From NCBI GenBank assembly GCA_017454915.1, contig JAFTCC010000051.1, forward strand, positions 1-44,555: a stretch of DNA of 44,555 nucleotides. Reading direction: 5' to 3'. This DNA comes from Paludibacteraceae bacterium. Its GTDB lineage: Bacteria; Bacteroidota; Bacteroidia; Bacteroidales; Paludibacteraceae. The notes under the pieces were generated by a model. That model did no database searches and had not been told where the DNA came from. It saw only the letters and a program-made list of their open reading frames with translations. Both the position numbers and the translations under genes were made by a program. Position 1 is the first letter of the stretch, and the number at the start of each line of letters is the position of its first letter. Shown here one piece after another: positions 24,110 through 33,302 of this stretch.

Positions 24110-26032
24110 ATGCAAAAAATCCTTTTCTCACTTATTTTAGTATTTTTCAGTGTATTTTGTTTTGCTCAATCCGACAGCGTTAATATCAGCCGCCTTGACG
24201 AAGTTGTGGTAACCGCAGAGCGCGCCACCCTTCAGTCAGATGCCCTCCGAGTTGTAACCAGCCTCAAAGCCAGTGAGTTGCGCGGAATGCCTGTTTACAC
24301 TCTTCAGGACTTGCTTAACTATTTGCCCGGGATAGACCTGCGCAGTCGTGGTGCTGGTGGGACTCAGTCAGACATCTCAATGCGCGGTGGCACTTTCGAC
24401 CAAGTTTTAGTGATGCTTAATGGCGTAAACCTTACTGACCCCCACACCGGTCACTATAGCCTTGACTTGCCCATAGATATAAATAGTGTTGACCGCATCG
24501 AGGTGTTTCAGGGTACAGGCATGAACCTCTTCGGACTCAATGCCTTTTCAGGAGCAGTGAACATCATCACCAAACCCATAGACCCTGATGCTGAAAAACG
24601 TTGGGAACTCAATGCCGGCATAACAGCCGGCGGGCACAAACTCTTCAACCCGTCGCTGTCGGGCAAGGTAAGACACGGAATGTGGTGGCTCAACGCCAGT
24701 GCCGAGCATAATCAGTCGTCGGGATACATCCACAACACGCAGTATCATATCAGCAACGTGTATCTTCAGACCGGCTGGGACGACGCTGACCGCAGCGGAA
24801 AGTGGCAACTTCAAGCAGGGGGCCAACTCAAGGACTATGGCGCTAACGCCTTCTATTCACTCAAGTACCCTGAGCAGTATGAGACCACACGCACTATGTT
24901 TGCCTCAATGCGCTGGAGCAAGACAATCAAGCGTTTTAGCCTTAACGCCTCGGCATATTGGCGCACCCACTACGACTGCTTTGAGCTCATACATCAGCGA
25001 GATCAGTGGCCGGCATGGTACACAGGGCATAATTACCACGTTACGCATGTTGCCGCTGCCAACGTGCAGGGAAGTTATCACAGTAAAATAGGTAAAACAA
25101 GTGTAGGTGTGGAAATCCGTGACGAGTACATTAAGTCAAATGTGCTTGGTGACCCGTTGTCGTCACCCCTCAAAGTGCCATTTGGCGCTGACACCACGTT
25201 CATTTATGCCAAAAACAGATTCAACGTCAACTACTTCGCCGAGCAGTCGTTTCATTGGCGCGGACTGTCGGCTTCAATAGGCTTTGCGGGCAACTATAAC
25301 ACCATGTTTGGCAGCAATTTCAGTTTCGGCGCTAACATAGGCTATGAGTTTGTGCCCGGTGGTAATGTCTATGCCAATGTAAATCGTTCTCTCCGCCTTC
25401 CAACATTCACCGACCTGTACTATAAGTCAGCGACTCAGATAGCCAATCCGGACCTCAAGCCCGAAGCCTCCGTCACAGCCGAACTGGGTATCAAATGGAG
25501 CAACGCGGCGTGGAATACCCGTCTCACCGCCTATTATAGGCACGGCACCGACATTATAGACTGGGTGAAAACCCCTGATGAAGAAAAATGGCGCAGCATG
25601 AACCACACGGCCGTTAATGCCGCTGGTGGTGAGGCTGTCGTAGGCTGGCACTATGATTATTGGGTCAAGAAATTGGAGGCCTCGTATTCGTTCTGCCACA
25701 TTGACAAGGACACTCGCGGGCTGCTCTCAAAATATGCGCTTGACTACCTGCGTCACAAGTTCACGATAACATTTGAGCACGGCATTTGGAAAGGCTTTGG
25801 CGCGGCATGGGTTTACAGCCTGCAGAGCCGTCATGGAGACTATGTGGATGTCAATGGTGTGGTGTCGTCTTACAAACCATTTTGGACCTTGGACCTCAAA
25901 GTGTATTGGCAAGGCAAGCGTGTTACCGTTTTTGCGCAGGCTAACAACCTCTTTGACAGGGACTATTATGACTATGGTGGTCTTCCTCAGCCCGGGCGCT
26001 GGATTCTTGGCGGCGTGAAACTCAAATTATAG
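24110..26032 (+). CDS. BtuB/CirA-like TonB-dependent outer-membrane receptor
   Basis: An outer-membrane beta-barrel receptor for energy-dependent uptake of a small chelate or cofactor (cobalamin, siderophore or similar). The 640-residue length is right for BtuB-like receptors and too short for SusC. Signal peptide at about 1-19 (FFSVFCFA-QSD), a TonB-box-like region LDEVVVTAER at about 29-38, a plug domain at about 50-160 with LQDLLNYLPGIDLRSRG, ISMRGGTFDQVLVMLNG and VDRIEVFQGTGMNLFGLNAFSGAVNIIT, then the barrel with NRSLRLPTFTDLYY, and a C-terminus ending in WILGGVKLKL. No SusD partner follows, which also argues against glycan uptake. No cobalamin riboswitch is visible upstream. It is followed by a strong bidirectional terminator. 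Confidence 0.93.
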   Translation: MQKILFSLILVFFSVFCFAQSDSVNISRLDEVVVTAERATLQSDALRVVTSLKASELRGMPVYTLQDLLNYLPGIDLRSRGAGGTQSDISMRGGTFDQVLVMLNGVNLTDPHTGHYSLDLPIDINSVDRIEVFQGTGMNLFGLNAFSGAVNIITKPIDPDAEKRWELNAGITAGGHKLFNPSLSGKVRHGMWWLNASAEHNQSSGYIHNTQYHISNVYLQTGWDDADRSGKWQLQAGGQLKDYGANAFYSLKYPEQYETTRTMFASMRWSKTIKRFSLNASAYWRTHYDCFELIHQRDQWPAWYTGHNYHVTHVAAANVQGSYHSKIGKTSVGVEIRDEYIKSNVLGDPLSSPLKVPFGADTTFIYAKNRFNVNYFAEQSFHWRGLSASIGFAGNYNTMFGSNFSFGANIGYEFVPGGNVYANVNRSLRLPTFTDLYYKSATQIANPDLKPEASVTAELGIKWSNAAWNTRLTAYYRHGTDIIDWVKTPDEEKWRSMNHTAVNAAGGEAVVGWHYDYWVKKLEASYSFCHIDKDTRGLLSKYALDYLRHKFTITFEHGIWKGFGAAWVYSLQSRHGDYVDVNGVVSSYKPFWTLDLKVYWQGKRVTVFAQANNLFDRDYYDYGGLPQPGRWILGGVKLKL

Positions 26033-26049
26033 TCACGTAGTCATTATGT

Positions 26050-26124
26050 AAAAAAATACCCTTTCATGGCAAAATATCGTAAAGTAGTGATATTTATACC
26101 TGAAAGGGTATTTTTTTTTTTTTT
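26050..26124. terminator. Bidirectional intrinsic terminator
   Basis: Stem AAAAAATACCCTTTCA (26051-26066) / TGAAAGGGTATTTTTT (26101-26116) with an inner AAATATC/GATATTT stem, and a long T-run after the right arm. It lies between the convergent TonB receptor and lipoprotein genes and can serve both. Confidence 0.93.
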
Positions 26125-26156
26125 GCGAGGTGTCGCGTCAACTTGAGTGTTGAGTG

Positions 26157-26579
26157 CTATTGCCTGATAAATGGTCCATAGGTGTTCTCCTGACCTGTTT
26201 CAATGTCTTTTTCTGACACATAGAATTTGTCGTTGCCAAACCATGAAATGGTGCACTCGCGCTTAATAAGTCTTTCGTCAATAGTGAATAGGATTGTCAG
26301 AATTTTAGTTGCCGCCTCGTAACTCCATGTGATTTCTATCATTTCTGTTGTGTTATCCTCAACGCTGTAGTGTATGATTATGCCTTTATTGTGAACATTC
26401 AGAGTGTAAAGGTCGTAGCTGTTGTTGTCTAATGCGAACTTCCATGAGCCGATGAGGTCATCGACTGTCTTGATATCAGGATTTTGAGCATTGTCGTTAC
26501 TTTTGTTTCCGCATGCAACTGAAACAAGAGCCATGAGAATCATCAGCGCAAACGCTGAAATCGTAATAATTTTTTTCAT
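26157..26579 (-). CDS. Small lipoprotein, lipocalin-like
   Basis: A 140-residue envelope lipoprotein. The signal peptide MKKIITISAFALMILMALVSVAC has a lipobox cysteine at 23, then GNKSNDN and a compact beta-rich domain with DDLIGSWKF near 43-51, a pattern seen in lipocalin-like lipoproteins of Bacteroidales (the GxW signature). The remainder alternates beta strands and ends YGPFIRQ. No enzymatic motif is visible; a ligand-binding or structural role is only suggested by the fold. The start at 26579 puts the basic KK next to the hydrophobic region; an upstream ATG at 26594 would add MTKQK. It is 55 bases downstream of the SUI1-type gene and could share its transcript. Confidence 0.75.
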   Translation of the reverse strand: MKKIITISAFALMILMALVSVACGNKSNDNAQNPDIKTVDDLIGSWKFALDNNSYDLYTLNVHNKGIIIHYSVEDNTTEMIEITWSYEAATKILTILFTIDERLIKRECTISWFGNDKFYVSEKDIETGQENTYGPFIRQ

Positions 26580-26634
26580 CTTTTGTTTTGTCAATTTTTA
26601 TCCCGCCGACTTACGGTTCAAGTGAATTATTATT

Positions 26635-26946
26635 TCAAGTCAATTCCATTTGTATGAGCAGTTTTTTGACTTTTTCGATTACATCGCCTTGCAGCAGTAT
26701 TTCGCCGTCCCGCACCGAGCCTCCGACGGCGAGTTTTTGCTTTAGTGTGCTGGCAAAGGCCTCAAGTTCTTCGTCGGTTCCGTTGAACGCCGTGATGATG
26801 GTTGCAGTCTTGCCGCGCCTTTTGTCAAGATGATATTTAAGGTGTTGTTTGCGGGCCGTAGTTTTTGCAGACAGCTCTTCTGCCTGTTTTGCTGGCATTG
26901 CGATGCTGTTGTCTTCAGCATATTGTTTAAGAAATTCTTCAAGCAT
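26635..26946 (-). CDS. SUI1/eIF1-like translation factor (YciH family)
   Basis: A 103-residue SUI1-domain protein related to eIF1 and bacterial YciH, which affect start-codon selection or translation under stress in studied bacteria. The conserved core DKRRGKTATIITAFNGTDEELEAFASTLKQKLAVGGSVRDGEILLQGD spans about 41-88, including the loop of basic residues and the GGSV-x-DGEI-x-QGD signature. The ATG at 26946 matches the family's normal length; an upstream in-frame ATG would run through the folC end. It is 8 bases downstream of folC and so probably translated from the same mRNA. Confidence 0.92.
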   Translation of the reverse strand: MLEEFLKQYAEDNSIAMPAKQAEELSAKTTARKQHLKYHLDKRRGKTATIITAFNGTDEELEAFASTLKQKLAVGGSVRDGEILLQGDVIEKVKKLLIQMELT

Positions 26947-26954
26947 AGTATGAA

Positions 26955-28190
26955 TTATGAGAAGTATAGCATTGCGGTCCCCACGAGATAGTTGCTTCCG
27001 CCAACGAAGATGATATCTTCTTTTTTCGCATTTTTCAGGGCGCATTTTATTGCCTCGTTAGGGTTTTCGTATGCCGTCCCTTGAAGTCCGTGTTGACGTG
27101 CTAAAGTCGTCATTTCATCCGATGTCATGGCGCGGTGTGAATCCGGTTGGGTGAAGTAGTAGCTGGCGTTTTTTGGCATGAGGTCAAGACATTCGCCGAC
27201 ATTTTTGTCGCGCAGCATTCCGAACACGATGTGCAGCGGTGCCGTGAGTTGCTTGAGTTGCCGGGCAACCGTCGCAATACCGTGGGCATTGTGCCCGATG
27301 TCGCAAATCACTGTAGGATTGGTGCTTATTGTCTGCCATCGCCCTTTCAGTCCGGTGAGGTCGCAAACGTGCGACAATCCATTGGCAACAGCCACCTCAC
27401 TGATGCTAATCCCATTGTGGCGGAGTACTTCAACGGCAGTCATCACAGTGCGTAAGTTTTTACTTTGGCACAGCCCTTTGAGCTGAAAACTGCTAAGCAA
27501 ATCGGAGGGTAGGCTGGTGCTGTCGACAAACGTGAGTTGTGAGTTGGCTTTTTGTGCCGCCTGCTCAAAGACTCTGGAGGTTTCAGCTTGCCTTTCGCCA
27601 ACAACGACCGGCACATTAGGTTTTATGATGCCCGCCTTCTCGCGCGCAATCATCTCAAGCGTGTTGCCTAACAAGTCGGTGTGGTCAAAACCTATGTTAG
27701 TGATGATGCTCAGTAGCGGCGTGATAACATTAGTGCTGTCGAGGCGGCCGCCCAGCCCGGTTTCAATGACGTTGATGTCAGTTTGGCATTCGCGAAACCA
27801 GCAGAAAGCCATTGCAGTGACAACCTCGAAAAATGACGGCTCAATTGTGCGAATCAACTCCTCATTATTTTGTACAAACTCAACCACGAATTTTTTGTCA
27901 ATCATTTTACCGTCAATTTTGATGCGCTCTCCGAAATCCACGAGGTGCGGTGAGGTGTAAAGCCCTGTTTTGTAGCCAGCGGACTGCAGTATTGCAGCTA
28001 AAGTGTGGCATGTTGAGCCTTTGCCGTTAGTGCCGGCAACATGAATGCACGTGATTTGGCGGTGCGGATTGCCAAGCGCGTCCATGAGTTGTAGCATATT
28101 GCCCAACCCAGGCTTGTATGCGCCAACGCCATGATTTTCAAATGCAGGAGCGAGGTTGTAGAGATATTCTATGGTTTCTGTGTAGGACAC
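26955..28190 (-). CDS. folC: Bifunctional dihydrofolate synthase/folylpolyglutamate synthase
   Basis: Adds glutamate to dihydropteroate and to folates in the cytosol, a Mur-ligase-type ATP-dependent ligase. The 411-residue length is standard. Markers are the P-loop GTNGKGS at 53-59, the TSPHL segment just after it, GLGGRLDSTN, NIGFDHTDLLG and the C-terminal domain with DIGHNAHG and VFGMLRDK. The start MSYTETIEYLYN is typical. Upstream is the U32-family gene on the same strand with an 84-bp gap; downstream is the SUI1-type factor at 8 bp. Confidence 0.96.
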   Translation of the reverse strand: MSYTETIEYLYNLAPAFENHGVGAYKPGLGNMLQLMDALGNPHRQITCIHVAGTNGKGSTCHTLAAILQSAGYKTGLYTSPHLVDFGERIKIDGKMIDKKFVVEFVQNNEELIRTIEPSFFEVVTAMAFCWFRECQTDINVIETGLGGRLDSTNVITPLLSIITNIGFDHTDLLGNTLEMIAREKAGIIKPNVPVVVGERQAETSRVFEQAAQKANSQLTFVDSTSLPSDLLSSFQLKGLCQSKNLRTVMTAVEVLRHNGISISEVAVANGLSHVCDLTGLKGRWQTISTNPTVICDIGHNAHGIATVARQLKQLTAPLHIVFGMLRDKNVGECLDLMPKNASYYFTQPDSHRAMTSDEMTTLARQHGLQGTAYENPNEAIKCALKNAKKEDIIFVGGSNYLVGTAMLYFS

Positions 28191-28274
28191 TTGTATAATT
28201 ATAAAATTTTACGGTATCATGTCATCCGCCTTGTATTGGTGCGGCACGTTACGTCTGAAAACACTGCCGCATGA

Positions 28275-29540
28275 TTATACTGTTTGCGGTTTTATGCCGG
28301 TGTCTTCGAGCAGATACAGCCTGTCGCCGCGTCTGATTGTACCGGGCACGCGAATGGTCATCACGTTCCCCTTTAGCACCTCTTTGACGGGTTGCTCGTC
28401 GTAGTTGCGCAGTCCTTCTGCCACGAGTTCTACTGCCCCAGTCGTTTCACCGGTGATGAGCAGTTGCTGTCCTTCAGCAATTTTTCCACTCTCAACAAGA
28501 AATTCTGCAACCTGCGCTTTTTTGAAGAAGTTGGTGCATTTGGCAACATAGACTTTCCGTTTAGTGGCTTGTGAGCCATAGTTAGACGTCCATTCTCCGA
28601 GCCTTTGTCCGAGATAGTATCCGTTCCAGAACCCTCGGTTGAAAACAGTGGCAAGTCTCTCGTTCCAGTCATTGATTTTCTCGTCGGAGTATGTTCCGTC
28701 GCGCCATGCGTCAATCGCCTCGCGGTAGCATTTTGTAACAGTGGCAACGTACTCTGGTCCACGGGCACGCCCTTCTATTTTCAGCACTCTTACGCCGGCG
28801 TCAAGCATCTTGTTGAGGAAGTGTATGGTTTTCAGGTCTTTGGGAGACATGATGTAAGGGTTTCCGATTTCCAGTTCGATGTCGGAATCATAATCCTTTA
28901 CGAGGTATCTGCGGCGGCAGACCTGCATGCACGCTCCGCGGTTGGCGGAACTGTTGCCCTCATGCAGGCTCAGGTAGCATTTTCCGCTCACAGCCATGCA
29001 TAGTGCGCCGTGGCAGAACATCTCAATGCGTATGGGGTTGCCACCGCGTCCTGTTATGTGCTCATCACTTATTGTGCGGGCTATCTGCGCCACCTGCTCA
29101 AGGTTGAGTTCACGGGCGAGCACCACCACATCGGCAAACTGTGCGTAGAAGCGAAGAGCCTCGCTATTGGCTATATTGAGTTGGGTTGACAGGTGCACCT
29201 CTACGCCTACAGCATTACAATACTGCATAACTGCGATGTCGGAGGCGATGATGGCTGATACTCCAACACGTTTTGCCTCGTCTATGATTTGGCGCATAAG
29301 CTGGAGGTCGTCCTGATATATCACCGTGTTGACTGTGAGGTAACTCTTAACTCCGGCGTTTTGGCACGTTTCCACCAGTCGCGGCAGGTCAGCAGTGGTG
29401 AAGTTACCCGTTGAGCGGGCACGCATATTGAGGCTCTCAATGCCAAAATAAACAGCGTCAGCACCTGAATTGATGGCGGCAGAAAGACACTCCCACGTGC
29501 CTGCCGGCGCCATAAGTTCGATATGTTGTTTCTCTGACAT
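28275..29540 (-). CDS. Peptidase U32 family protein (TrhP/RlhA-like)
   Basis: A 421-residue U32-family protein. Characterised relatives are not proteases but work in RNA hydroxylation: TrhP in 5-hydroxyuridine formation on tRNA and RlhA on 23S rRNA. Signatures are ELMAPAGTWECLSAAINSGADAVYFG at the N-terminus, SNxxV-type LSTQLNIAN, and the Cys-rich segment EMFCHGALCMAVSGKCYLS...NRGACMQVCRRRY in the middle, which may bind a metal or iron-sulfur centre. A second half with NSKD-equivalent MSPKDLKTIHFL and LKIEGRARGPEYVA also fits. The start at 29540 (MSEKQHIELMAPAG) is chosen over 29567. Which RNA it modifies is not determined. Confidence 0.92.
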   Translation of the reverse strand: MSEKQHIELMAPAGTWECLSAAINSGADAVYFGIESLNMRARSTGNFTTADLPRLVETCQNAGVKSYLTVNTVIYQDDLQLMRQIIDEAKRVGVSAIIASDIAVMQYCNAVGVEVHLSTQLNIANSEALRFYAQFADVVVLARELNLEQVAQIARTISDEHITGRGGNPIRIEMFCHGALCMAVSGKCYLSLHEGNSSANRGACMQVCRRRYLVKDYDSDIELEIGNPYIMSPKDLKTIHFLNKMLDAGVRVLKIEGRARGPEYVATVTKCYREAIDAWRDGTYSDEKINDWNERLATVFNRGFWNGYYLGQRLGEWTSNYGSQATKRKVYVAKCTNFFKKAQVAEFLVESGKIAEGQQLLITGETTGAVELVAEGLRNYDEQPVKEVLKGNVMTIRVPGTIRRGDRLYLLEDTGIKPQTV

Positions 29541-29596
29541 GAATTTATTTACTATTTGACAATTCAACTTGTTTTTCTTTTAATTTTTTTTTGTGA

Positions 29597-30475
29597 TTAA
29601 CGTTGCGGGTTGTGGCATGTTGTGTCCCTACCGGCCCTTATCATTCTCTGTTTACCTTCTAAATCGCAGCGAATTTGAGTTGTGAAACCTGCGTCAGTGA
29701 ATAGCTTCAAAGTTTCTTCGGCCAGTTGTGGGTTGATTTCGGCATATAGTCTTCCACCGTCGGTCAGGAACCGCTTTGCGGCATTAGCCAGTGCACGGTA
29801 AGGCCAAAGTTTGTCGTTGTCACTGACAAAAAGGGCGTCATGCGGTTCGTAGTTGAGCACGTTATAGCTCATGTCATCCGCTTCCGAAGGCATGATGTAA
29901 GGCGGGTTGGCGACGATGATGTCGTATCGGTTTTGGCTGTCGTTGTCAGCCCATGTCTTTAAGTCTTGCACTTGCAGCGTTATGGGCAGTTCCAGTTTTT
30001 TGCTGTTTTTTTGCGCCACCTCAAGAGCTCCGCTGCTGATGTCGAACGCATGAACATCCCATGCCGGGTTAGTGGCTTTTAGCGCAAGGGCTATGCATCC
30101 GCTTCCTGTGCAGGCGTCGATTACGTCAAGCCGTTTGCTGCCGTCGCTTACCACACATTGCCGGCATCCTCGCAGCGAACTGAAGTCATCAAGTATCCAC
30201 TCAACGAGTTCGGCTGTTTCGGGACGCGGGATAAGCACTCTGTTGTCCACATAGAGTTCGAGCCCCATGAAGTCAGCGGAGTTGAAAATGTATTGCACAG
30301 GCTCGTCGTTAATCATTCGCAGCACCGCCTCGTCGTATTGTTTCTGCTGTTCATGCGTGAGTTTATGCTCATGTGTGAGCAGCCACGAGCGGTCATGTCC
30401 TGTTATGTGCTCAAGTGCAAACCGCCGCATGGCTTGCGCCTCGCGCGTGCCATATTTTTCTTCCAACGTAATCAT
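29597..30475 (-). CDS. prmC: Release factor glutamine methyltransferase
   Basis: Methylates the GGQ glutamine of RF1/RF2 using SAM. The 292-residue protein from this start has the PrmC N-terminal helical domain, LIPRPETAELVEW at 81-93, motif I DACTGSGCIAL at 120-130 and the catalytic NPPY at 190-193. The ATG overlaps the queA stop codon (ATGA), so translation is likely coupled; a longer in-frame start inside queA at 30553 is rejected. The last residues GRDTTCHNPQR come from a copy of the dispersed CATG...TCCCTAC repeat, so the C-terminus is probably a recent extension. Confidence 0.95.
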   Translation of the reverse strand: MITLEEKYGTREAQAMRRFALEHITGHDRSWLLTHEHKLTHEQQKQYDEAVLRMINDEPVQYIFNSADFMGLELYVDNRVLIPRPETAELVEWILDDFSSLRGCRQCVVSDGSKRLDVIDACTGSGCIALALKATNPAWDVHAFDISSGALEVAQKNSKKLELPITLQVQDLKTWADNDSQNRYDIIVANPPYIMPSEADDMSYNVLNYEPHDALFVSDNDKLWPYRALANAAKRFLTDGGRLYAEINPQLAEETLKLFTDAGFTTQIRCDLEGKQRMIRAGRDTTCHNPQR

Positions 30476-31659
30476 TTCATCAGCAATGAACTGTCGCCGT
30501 ATGAGAGGAAACGGAACCCGTGTGTGAGGGCGTAGTCGTATATGTCGTGCCACCTGTCGCCCACAAGAGCGCTCACGAGCAGCAGAAGCGTGGACTTGGG
30601 TTGGTGGAAGTTAGTAATCATGCCCTCAATGATTCGGAAACGGAATCCGGGTTTTATCATGATTTGCGTGGAAGCGTAAAGCGTGGTGCTATTGTGGCTG
30701 TCAAGATAATCAACAAGTGTTAGCAGAGCCTGCTTTGTTGTAATCGTGGCCTCGTTGTCGTATGGTTCAAATTGGTCAACATGCAGTTCCGCCTTTTCGT
30801 CATTGTTGAGCCTAACACCAAGGTAATAGAGGCTTTCGAGTGTCCTTACACTTGTAGTCCCTACGGCTATTATGTGTCCCAAATTACTGATAATGTCGCA
30901 CAGCGTCTGTCGTGGCACGGCGATGAACTCGGAGTGCATAGTATGAAGATTAGCATCGCGTGTTTTGACAGGCTGAAATGTACCAGCCCCTACGTGTAGT
31001 GTCAATTCGGTGGTTTTCACACCTTTGTCGCGCAGCTCGTTGAGGACCTCGTCGGTGAAGTGGAGTCCAGCCGTTGGGGCTGCAACAGAGCCCTTGATGC
31101 GTGAGTAAACAGTTTGATAATCAGTTTTGTCGCTTTCCTCCGTATGGCGGTTGAGGTATGGCGGGATAGGCAGTTCACCTATGGCGTCAAGCACTTCGGC
31201 AAACGATTTTGTAGTGTCGTGCCACGAGAATTGTATAGTGTGCGTGTTGCCGCTTGTGGCAAGCCTTTCGGCTGTTATAGCGTCGCCAAGGCTTGGGACT
31301 TCAAGCTGCAGTTTTTCGTCTTTCCATTTCTTTGCGTTGCCTATGAGGCATTTCCATGTTACTGCTTGGCACGACGAGAGGTTAAGCTGGTAGTCAGCAG
31401 GTACGAGCGGTTCAAGGCAGAAGATTTCAATCCTTGCGCCCGTTGCTTTATGGAAAATCATGCGTGCAGGTATCACCCGCGTGTTGTTATAGACCAGCAT
31501 AGTGTCGGCCTGCAAGTGAGCCGGCAGGTTGTGGAACACGTCTTCTGATATATTGCCGCCTGAATAGAGCAGCAGTTTGCTGCTGTCGCGCGGGCTGACA
31601 GGATGGCGGGCTATGCGCTCGTCGGGCAGTGGATAGTCAAATTCGTTTATATCAAGCAT
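30472..31659 (-). CDS. queA: tRNA preQ1(34) S-adenosylmethionine ribosyltransferase-isomerase
   Basis: Transfers and isomerises the ribosyl moiety of SAM onto preQ1 in tRNA to give epoxyqueuosine, in the queuosine pathway. A 395-residue protein with the family markers FDYPLPDERIARHP at the N-terminus, RDSSKLL, NNTRVIPAR, SVAAPTAGLHFT and HVGAGTFQPVK, and GMITNFHQPKSTLLLLVSAL near the C-terminus. Its start codon overlaps the stop codon of the upstream methyltransferase by one base (TAATG), and its stop overlaps the prmC start by four bases. No other queuosine gene is in the window. Confidence 0.97.
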   Translation of the reverse strand: MLDINEFDYPLPDERIARHPVSPRDSSKLLLYSGGNISEDVFHNLPAHLQADTMLVYNNTRVIPARMIFHKATGARIEIFCLEPLVPADYQLNLSSCQAVTWKCLIGNAKKWKDEKLQLEVPSLGDAITAERLATSGNTHTIQFSWHDTTKSFAEVLDAIGELPIPPYLNRHTEESDKTDYQTVYSRIKGSVAAPTAGLHFTDEVLNELRDKGVKTTELTLHVGAGTFQPVKTRDANLHTMHSEFIAVPRQTLCDIISNLGHIIAVGTTSVRTLESLYYLGVRLNNDEKAELHVDQFEPYDNEATITTKQALLTLVDYLDSHNSTTLYASTQIMIKPGFRFRIIEGMITNFHQPKSTLLLLVSALVGDRWHDIYDYALTHGFRFLSYGDSSLLMK

Positions 31660-33302
31660 TATAGTAACAATAGTTCTGGTTCTTTTATATGTGTGTTCAA
31701 AAGAGTTAAATGATTCTTTTCATTACATTTTTTTGCAGCTGCCACCAAATTTATCCGCATCAAAATATCCTTGGTTATTGGACGTTTAGAGTCAAAGAAA
31801 GAGATAGCTTTAATAAAATCAGAAACAGTGCCACTATTAAGTATTGAAAGTACATTTTGTGCTAAATATAAATTTTCAAAACTCAAATAATAGCAGGTGT
31901 CATCTGGAATAAAGCACTTGCCTTGATTGGATGTGTACAATCTAAATATAGGATTTTTATAAAGACCTGCAATAATTATTTTATAAGGCATAAACGTATA
32001 ATCACCTATTCCGAACATAGAAAATTGTGGTCTGCCTTGGTAAATTTTACTCTTACGACTGATGAAATATGCACTATGCCTGCATAGGTATGCATAAGTT
32101 TTTGGTGCCGTTTTTTTGAGATATTCAGTATCTTCATTTAATTTATGTTGAGTTATTATGATGTATCTATTAGTATTAGCTTTTTCATCACCGCCAAATA
32201 CATCTGAACTTTTCAATAATGGATATATATATTCTTCCTCAATATCTATTTTTTCTCCTAATTTATTATAGTAGTCACTGCCATTATGATATAATTCCAA
32301 GACATTTGCACAATCATGTTTAACGCCGGATCTCCATTCAAATTCACATTTCCCGTCAATGAATGCAACGCTTTCGTACTGATTAATGTCAGCTATAAAC
32401 TTGTTATTATACCAACCATAACTTTTAATATATTGCTCATCATAAAAGTTATATACATCACATTGTTTTTCAGCGCCACCACCACCAGAGCACATGAAAA
32501 GAGAGGCAGACACAGATACGTCAAACTCTCTTTGAGCATCAATCTCATATTGCGACAAACAACTTATAGGTATTTCCTGTTTTGCTTGTGAACAACAGAT
32601 TTTCTTAATAGTGGAATTTTTCAGAAGTAACGCAAACAAGCATTCATTATTCATGACAGCGAAATTGCTGAATAGTGTAGAACAAATACTTTCGGCAATA
32701 TCAAAATTGCTCTTTCCCGTTATTGCTGAAATACCCTTTATGAGCATTATATTCTGCTTTTGAGGTAAATTTTCACCTCCTTTTTTCCCTATTTCAGAAT
32801 TAGTTACCCAAGGAGGGTTTCCTAATATCAACACTTTTCTGTCACCAACATGCTCAACTATTTTTCTCCAATTAAACGTAAAGGCATTAGCATGTATAAG
32901 ATGGAATTTTATAGGTTTAACCCATTTCTTATCGAGATATTTTTGAAGAATGTTTCTTTTCAATTCCTCAATGTAATTTCTGTTGATATCTATTCCATAT
33001 ACCTCTTGTATGGTATCAAAAGTTTCTACAGCCGCAACTATAAAATTTCCCTTTCCACAGGTTGGTTCTATTATTACTTGCGGGCTATAGTTTTTTCTTA
33101 TTTTATCAGTCACTGAACTAGCCAAAATTGCGTTGGTTTGCCAATCTCCATACTCTATGCGGTTACTTTCAACATGAGTAGCAAATTCAGGACATACGTC
33201 ATCATCAAAAAAATTAACAATGCCACAGATTGTTTCTATTGCATCGTTCATCATTTTGATTGACAAACCGCTTAAACTTGATATATATTCATTGACCAAC
33301 AT
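31659..33302 (-). CDS. Type II restriction-modification N6-adenine DNA methyltransferase
   Basis: A SAM-dependent DNA methyltransferase of the modification half of an R-M system. The 547-residue protein has motif I EPTCGKGNF at 79-87, the acidic YGIDIN near 102-107 and motif IV GNPPW at 161-165, the N6-adenine class arrangement (NPPW); the remainder is a large, AT-rich, target-recognition-like region. The upstream endonuclease gene overlaps its start by 14 bp. The stop overlaps the queA start (TAATG). Base composition is visibly more AT-rich than flanking genes (AAT, AAA and ATA codons are frequent), a sign of horizontal transfer. The target sequence cannot be predicted from what I see. Confidence 0.9.
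   Translation of the reverse strand: MLVNEYISSLSGLSIKMMNDAIETICGIVNFFDDDVCPEFATHVESNRIEYGDWQTNAILASSVTDKIRKNYSPQVIIEPTCGKGNFIVAAVETFDTIQEVYGIDINRNYIEELKRNILQKYLDKKWVKPIKFHLIHANAFTFNWRKIVEHVGDRKVLILGNPPWVTNSEIGKKGGENLPQKQNIMLIKGISAITGKSNFDIAESICSTLFSNFAVMNNECLFALLLKNSTIKKICCSQAKQEIPISCLSQYEIDAQREFDVSVSASLFMCSGGGGAEKQCDVYNFYDEQYIKSYGWYNNKFIADINQYESVAFIDGKCEFEWRSGVKHDCANVLELYHNGSDYYNKLGEKIDIEEEYIYPLLKSSDVFGGDEKANTNRYIIITQHKLNEDTEYLKKTAPKTYAYLCRHSAYFISRKSKIYQGRPQFSMFGIGDYTFMPYKIIIAGLYKNPIFRLYTSNQGKCFIPDDTCYYLSFENLYLAQNVLSILNSGTVSDFIKAISFFDSKRPITKDILMRINLVAAAKKCNEKNHLTLLNTHIKEPELLLL

Noticed and set aside
28191..28274. A small gene in the folC-U32 gap and beyond (28219-28404)
   Set aside because: It is antisense to the end of the U32-family gene and carries no recognisable features.
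30476..30553. Longer prmC start
   Set aside because: It would lie deep inside queA. The ATGA overlap start gives the normal family length.
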